Part shown: one piece after another, positions 4,991-6,943 of the stretch | How the letters are laid out: each line of letters starts with the position of its first letter | Position numbering within the stretch: position 1 is the first letter of the stretch | Source of the DNA: Nanobdellota archaeon | Lineage (GTDB): Archaea; Nanobdellota; Nanobdellia; Pacearchaeales; GW2011-AR1 | Assembly: GCA_018901675.1 (NCBI GenBank) | Contig: JAHIEH010000022.1 | Span: 1 to 6,943, forward strand | Reading direction: 5' to 3' | Length of the DNA: 6,943 bases | Translations under genes and position numbers: made by a program | Notes under the pieces: model-generated | Told to the model about the DNA's origin: nothing | The model's database searches: none | The model's input: the letters and a program-made list of their open reading frames with translations, nothing else

Positions 4991-5088
4991 TTTAAATTAT
5001 TCTTGAATTTTAAAGGCAAAAAATTTCCTGTTTCTTCTAAAACTTCTTGTTTTTGAAGGACAAAAATTTCTAATTTTTGTATTTTCAT
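4987..5088 (-). CDS. 33-codon mini-ORF before the ABC permease (copy B)
   Basis: I do not recognise this peptide. It starts MKIQKLEI, continues FVLQKQEVLEETGNFLPLKF and ends in a basic KNNLK. Its ATG is 1 nt after the stop of the CARDB-like gene (TAAAATG) and its TGA overlaps the permease ATG in ATGA. It is the fullest joining copy: its first two-thirds match the mini-ORF before uS4 almost base for base, and its last third matches the 17-codon leader before the zinc-ribbon gene. The differences from copy A are in-frame indels of 51 and 27 nt and a few substitutions. It may act as a coupling leader or be a translated mobile repeat; no membrane segment or signal peptide is evident. Confidence 0.6.
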   Translation of the reverse strand: MKIQKLEIFVLQKQEVLEETGNFLPLKFKNNLK

Positions 5089-5089
5089 T

Positions 5090-5968
5090 TTATTGCCCTT
5101 TATTTATTTTAGCTAATCTTCTTCTTTTTCTTATTTTTCTGTAAATAATAAATACAAGTACAACTGCGATAACTATCCCTATATAAAGTAAATTGTTGTT
5201 TTTGGAGATTAAGCCAAGTTCAGTTGCTTCTTTTTGTGTGTAAGCCTTTACTGGTAAATTGAAATCCTCTGTTTTTTGATTATTTGCAGAATCTCTATAA
5301 TTTATTTTCACCAGTATGACTGGAGAAGAGCTCGCATCATCTTGTATAAACACCTTAAATTCGGCAACATCAAAATCATCGCTGTCTAAATTTCCAATGT
5401 AAATATTATCTGCTCCAGTAACTTTAACCCCGCTGACAAGAAGAATTTCTATGCTTAACAATTTGGCTTCCCCCAAACCTGAATTGATTATTTTAATATT
5501 TAAATTATTTTCCTTTCCTTTTATTAAAGCAGAGTTATCTACACTTAATGATATCTCTGGTTTTGCATTTACAAGCAAACTAACCAAGCCCCGGCTATCT
5601 TTAATTTCATCCCCTATTTTATAACTAATTTTTACTGGAATTTTATAATTTCCTGATTTTGCATCTGAATCTGCAATCAGCTCAAATTTGAACTTTTCCT
5701 CGTCATCCTCTTTAATTTCCTCAATTGTTTGCTCATTTGAGGACTGATAGGGTGAAAAAGGAACTTGTGTTAAATCTAAAACAACTACCACCTCTTCTGC
5801 ATCATCATTTAAGTTATTTTGAATCTCAATATTCAAAGACACCTTTTCTCCAGGAGCAATCTCACTAGGATTGCTGTCTACAGAACTGATAGTTAGGGCA
5901 GCAAGGCTTTGTATTAATGCAATTACAAAAATGCTTGCAACTATTAAAGTTAAGATTTTTCTTTTCAT
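5090..5968 (-). CDS. Secreted, membrane-anchored CARDB/NEW3-like protein
   Basis: A 292-residue surface protein. The N-terminus MKRKILTLIVASIFVIALIQ is a signal peptide or anchor, followed at about 28-130 and 135-245 by two beta-sandwich modules with the feel of CARDB/NEW3 domains (VDSNPSEIAPGEKVSLNIEI; later ALIKGKENNLNIKIINSGLG). A hydrophobic helix at about 261-276 (YIGIVIAVVLVFIIY) and a KIRKRRR basic tail then anchor it with the C-terminus in the cytoplasm. Such COG1361-type proteins often sit beside LolD/MacB-like ABC genes in archaea. Here it lies between ATPase and permease, starting 1 nt after the ATPase stop, so an accessory or adaptor role in the exporter is likely. The substrate is unknown. 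Domain assignment is by pattern, not search. Confidence 0.82.
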   Translation of the reverse strand: MKRKILTLIVASIFVIALIQSLAALTISSVDSNPSEIAPGEKVSLNIEIQNNLNDDAEEVVVVLDLTQVPFSPYQSSNEQTIEEIKEDDEEKFKFELIADSDAKSGNYKIPVKISYKIGDEIKDSRGLVSLLVNAKPEISLSVDNSALIKGKENNLNIKIINSGLGEAKLLSIEILLVSGVKVTGADNIYIGNLDSDDFDVAEFKVFIQDDASSSPVILVKINYRDSANNQKTEDFNLPVKAYTQKEATELGLISKNNNLLYIGIVIAVVLVFIIYRKIRKRRRLAKINKGQ

Positions 5969-5969
5969 T

Positions 5970-6647
5970 TTATTTTTCTACCTTTCCATCTTTCAATTTA
6001 ATTATATGCTTGGCAAGCTTTGCTTTTTCCAAGTCATGTGTAACCATGATGATGGTTTTTCCTTGTTTATTTAGGTTTATAAGGATTTCTACAATTTCTT
6101 TTCCAGTCTTGCTGTCTAAATTCCCTGTTGGTTCGTCTGCAAGTATCACATCTGGATTGTTTGCCAATGCTCTTGCGATAGCAACCCTCTGCCTCTCGCC
6201 TCCAGACAGTTCATTTGGAAGATGATCCATTCTATGCTCCAGTTTTACTAATTTTAACAGTTCTTTTCCTTTTTTCATTCTTTCCTGTCTTGGAACATCT
6301 TGGAATAACATGGGAAGCATAACATTTTCTAATGCGGTTAAAGTAGGAATTAAATTAAAAGTCTGAAAGACAAAACCAATTTTTCTTCCTCTTATCTGAG
6401 CCAGGTCTGATTCATGCAAATGCGCTATGTCTTGTCCTTCAAGATAAATTTCTCCTTCTGTAGGGAGGTCTAATGCTCCTACAAGATTCATCATAGTGCT
6501 TTTTCCACTTCCACTCGGCCCCACAATTGCAAGAAAATCTCCCTGCTTTATTTTCAAACTAACATGGCAAAGGGCTTCAACCACAGAATTTCCCATCCGG
6601 TATCTTTTACATGTATTATCTAAATGAATTATTTCTTTAGTTTCCAT
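5970..6647 (-). CDS. ABC transporter ATP-binding protein, MacB/LolD-like
   Basis: Cytoplasmic ATPase that powers the MacB/FtsX-like permease of the same operon. The 225-residue length fits the LolD/MacB-ATPase class. All catalytic motifs are intact: Walker A GPSGSGKST (43-51), Q-loop glutamine 95 in VFQTFNLIP, signature LSGGERQRVAIARAL (147-161), Walker B VILADEPTGNLDS (167-179) and H-loop histidine 204 in MVTHDLEKA. The NLIPTLTALENVMLPM stretch is typical of this subgroup. The start at 6647 is about 10 nt after a G-rich run (AGGGGGAT). An identical 19-nt start segment lies exactly 60 nt further upstream and opens a 14-codon ORF that stops before the real start. It is the first full gene of the operon. 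Confidence 0.96.
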   Translation of the reverse strand: METKEIIHLDNTCKRYRMGNSVVEALCHVSLKIKQGDFLAIVGPSGSGKSTMMNLVGALDLPTEGEIYLEGQDIAHLHESDLAQIRGRKIGFVFQTFNLIPTLTALENVMLPMLFQDVPRQERMKKGKELLKLVKLEHRMDHLPNELSGGERQRVAIARALANNPDVILADEPTGNLDSKTGKEIVEILINLNKQGKTIIMVTHDLEKAKLAKHIIKLKDGKVEK

Positions 6648-6650
6648 TTT
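6632..6650 (-). repeat. 19-nt direct repeat, gene-start copy
   Basis: The sequence AAAATGGAAACTAAAGAAA on the minus strand contains the ATPase start codon and its first five codons. It is repeated exactly at 6692-6710, 60 nt upstream and in the same phase, which points to a local duplication of the start region. Confidence 0.9.
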
Positions 6651-6662
6651 TTGCTTATCCCC

Positions 6663-6707
6663 CTAAAATGGAAAGTTAGAAAATTTCCGGTTTTCTTTAG
6701 TTTCCAT
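6663..6707 (-). CDS. 14-codon mini-ORF before the ABC ATPase (degenerate copy D)
   Basis: The peptide would be METKENRKFSNFPF. It opens with the duplicated ATPase start and ends at a TAG 15 nt before the true ATG; the G-rich AGGGGGAT that follows can serve the ATPase. Two resemblances tie it to the other mini-ORFs. ENRKFS matches ENRQFS of the copy before uS4 with mostly synonymous codon differences. In the next frame the same bases read GNFLTFHF, like GNFLPLKF of copies B and C. No ribosome-binding site precedes it. It may be a translated leader or only the remnant of one. Confidence 0.35.
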   Translation of the reverse strand: METKENRKFSNFPF

Positions 6708-6710
6708 TTT
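6692..6710 (-). repeat. 19-nt direct repeat, upstream copy
   Basis: Exact copy of the ATPase start segment at 6632-6650. The 60-nt offset keeps the same reading frame, but a TAG at 6663-6665 separates the two, so it does not extend the ATPase. Confidence 0.9.
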
Positions 6711-6745
6711 ATTTCAATTAATTCTCAATTTTCCCAGAAACAGCT

Positions 6746-6762
6746 GAGATGCCTGACACCTC
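6746..6762. promoter_or_regulatory. Imperfect palindrome, possible operator or 5' hairpin of the ABC operon
   Basis: GAGATGCCTGACACCTC matches its own reverse complement at 12 of 17 positions. As RNA on the minus strand it can form a 6-bp stem GAGGUG/CAUCUC, including one G-U pair, around UCAGG. It lies between the TATA-like box and the first mini-ORF of the ABC operon, where a repressor site or a 5' UTR hairpin would act. Confidence 0.4.
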
Positions 6763-6782
6763 TAAATTTGCTTAGTTCTTAA

Positions 6783-6792
6783 TCTTTAAAAG
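6783..6792. promoter_or_regulatory. Near-symmetrical TATA-like box between divergent genes
   Basis: CTTTAAAAGG on the plus strand and CCTTTTAAAG on the minus strand resemble archaeal TATA boxes in both directions. For the ABC operon it would start transcription near 6762 at the palindrome. For the plus-strand gene it would start near 6815, leaving about 60 nt of leader. Which direction is used cannot be told. Confidence 0.4.
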
Positions 6793-6815
6793 GTTTGTGA
6801 TAGTGTATAACCAGC

Positions 6816-6827
6816 GGACATATGTCC
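6816..6827. repeat. Perfect 12-bp palindrome GGACATATGTCC
   Basis: A fully self-complementary 12-mer about 47 nt before the plus-strand start codon. It is a candidate dimer-binding operator or part of a mobile-element end. It is followed immediately by a second, overlapping palindrome, CCTAGG. Confidence 0.6.
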
Positions 6828-6830
6828 TAG

Positions 6831-6873
6831 GCAAAACCGAAAATTAGTTCTCGTTTGATTTCCTCGGTTTTGC
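6831..6873 (+). repeat. 10-bp inverted repeat ending at the plus-strand start codon
   Basis: GCAAAACCGA (6831-6840) and TCGGTTTTGC (6864-6873) form a perfect 10-bp stem with a 23-nt loop. The right arm abuts the ATG at 6874, so in the mRNA this hairpin would cover the site where ribosomes bind. It could repress translation, or be a subterminal repeat of an insertion sequence. Confidence 0.65.
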
Positions 6874-6943
6874 ATGATAAAAGAAGAGGTTAGAAAAGAA
6901 TATTTTAAACTAAGAATCAAAGGACATACAAATAATCAATGCA
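6874..6943 (+). CDS. Start of a plus-strand gene, possibly transposase/HTH protein (partial)
   Basis: Only 23 codons are visible before the window ends: MIKEEVRKEYFKLRIKGHT, then NNQC. The basic, amphipathic helix with a KLRIKGHT turn looks like the opening of an HTH domain as found at the N-terminus of many IS transposases and recombinases; this rests on pattern alone. It is the only plus-strand gene in the window and diverges from the ABC operon. The reading frame is open back only to 6859 after a TGA, so this ATG is the likely start. No Shine-Dalgarno is seen; a 10-bp hairpin abuts the start codon. Confidence 0.45.
   Translation, partial: MIKEEVRKEYFKLRIKGHTNNQC

Noticed and set aside
5917..6225. 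Plus-strand open frame opposite the ABC ATPase and the CARDB-like gene
   Set aside because: It is antisense to well-supported genes with intact motifs; its hydrophobic composition is what the reverse complement of AT-rich coding DNA gives.
1..6943. CRISPR array or tandem repeat
   Set aside because: No regularly spaced repeats occur; the repeated segments are the dispersed mini-ORFs and one 19-nt pair.

Overview
The window is AT-rich archaeal DNA. On the minus strand it carries archaeal-type uS11, uS4, uS13 and eL21 ribosomal proteins, two RNA polymerase subunits (Rpo3/RpoD and Rpo4/RpoF) and a DUF655 protein. Low GC, tight gene packing, short proteins and a zinc-ribbon gene beside eL21 suggest a small-genome DPANN archaeon (Pacearchaeota/Woesearchaeota-like). 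That placement is inference; no rRNA is present.

Layout along the minus strand, from high to low coordinates. (1) 6874-6943 is the start of a plus-strand gene, possibly a transposase or other HTH protein, behind a hairpin and a palindrome. (2) 6707-3779 is an ABC transporter operon of MacB/LolCDE type: ATPase, a secreted, membrane-anchored CARDB/NEW3-like protein, a 33-codon mini-ORF, and an FtsX/MacB-like permease. (3) 3491-3778 has no protein gene. It is dense in inverted repeats, including a long-range paired element of about 150 nt that ends at the permease stop codon, and it also holds the promoter of the next operon. (4) 3490-1 is an information-processing cluster: a 17-codon leader mini-ORF, a zinc-ribbon protein, eL21, Rpo4, DUF655, uS13, a 41-codon mini-ORF, uS4, uS11 and Rpo3 (cut by the window edge).

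The most unusual signal is a family of related mini-ORFs directly in front of unrelated genes. Three of them (before uS4, the zinc-ribbon gene and the permease) share long near-identical stretches. Each ends with its TGA overlapping the next gene's ATG in an ATGA, as in translational coupling. A fourth, degenerate relative precedes the ABC ATPase and carries a 19-nt duplication of that gene's own start. A short core (AGGAAATTTT-like) is read in different frames in different copies. It is therefore open whether the peptide, the RNA or a mobile DNA module is what is conserved.

The ribosomal/RNA polymerase genes form the usual co-transcribed growth module. TATA-like boxes about 25 nt before the uS13 and eL21 start codons suggest internal, leaderless promoters. 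The ABC operon would encode an envelope exporter with a surface accessory protein.
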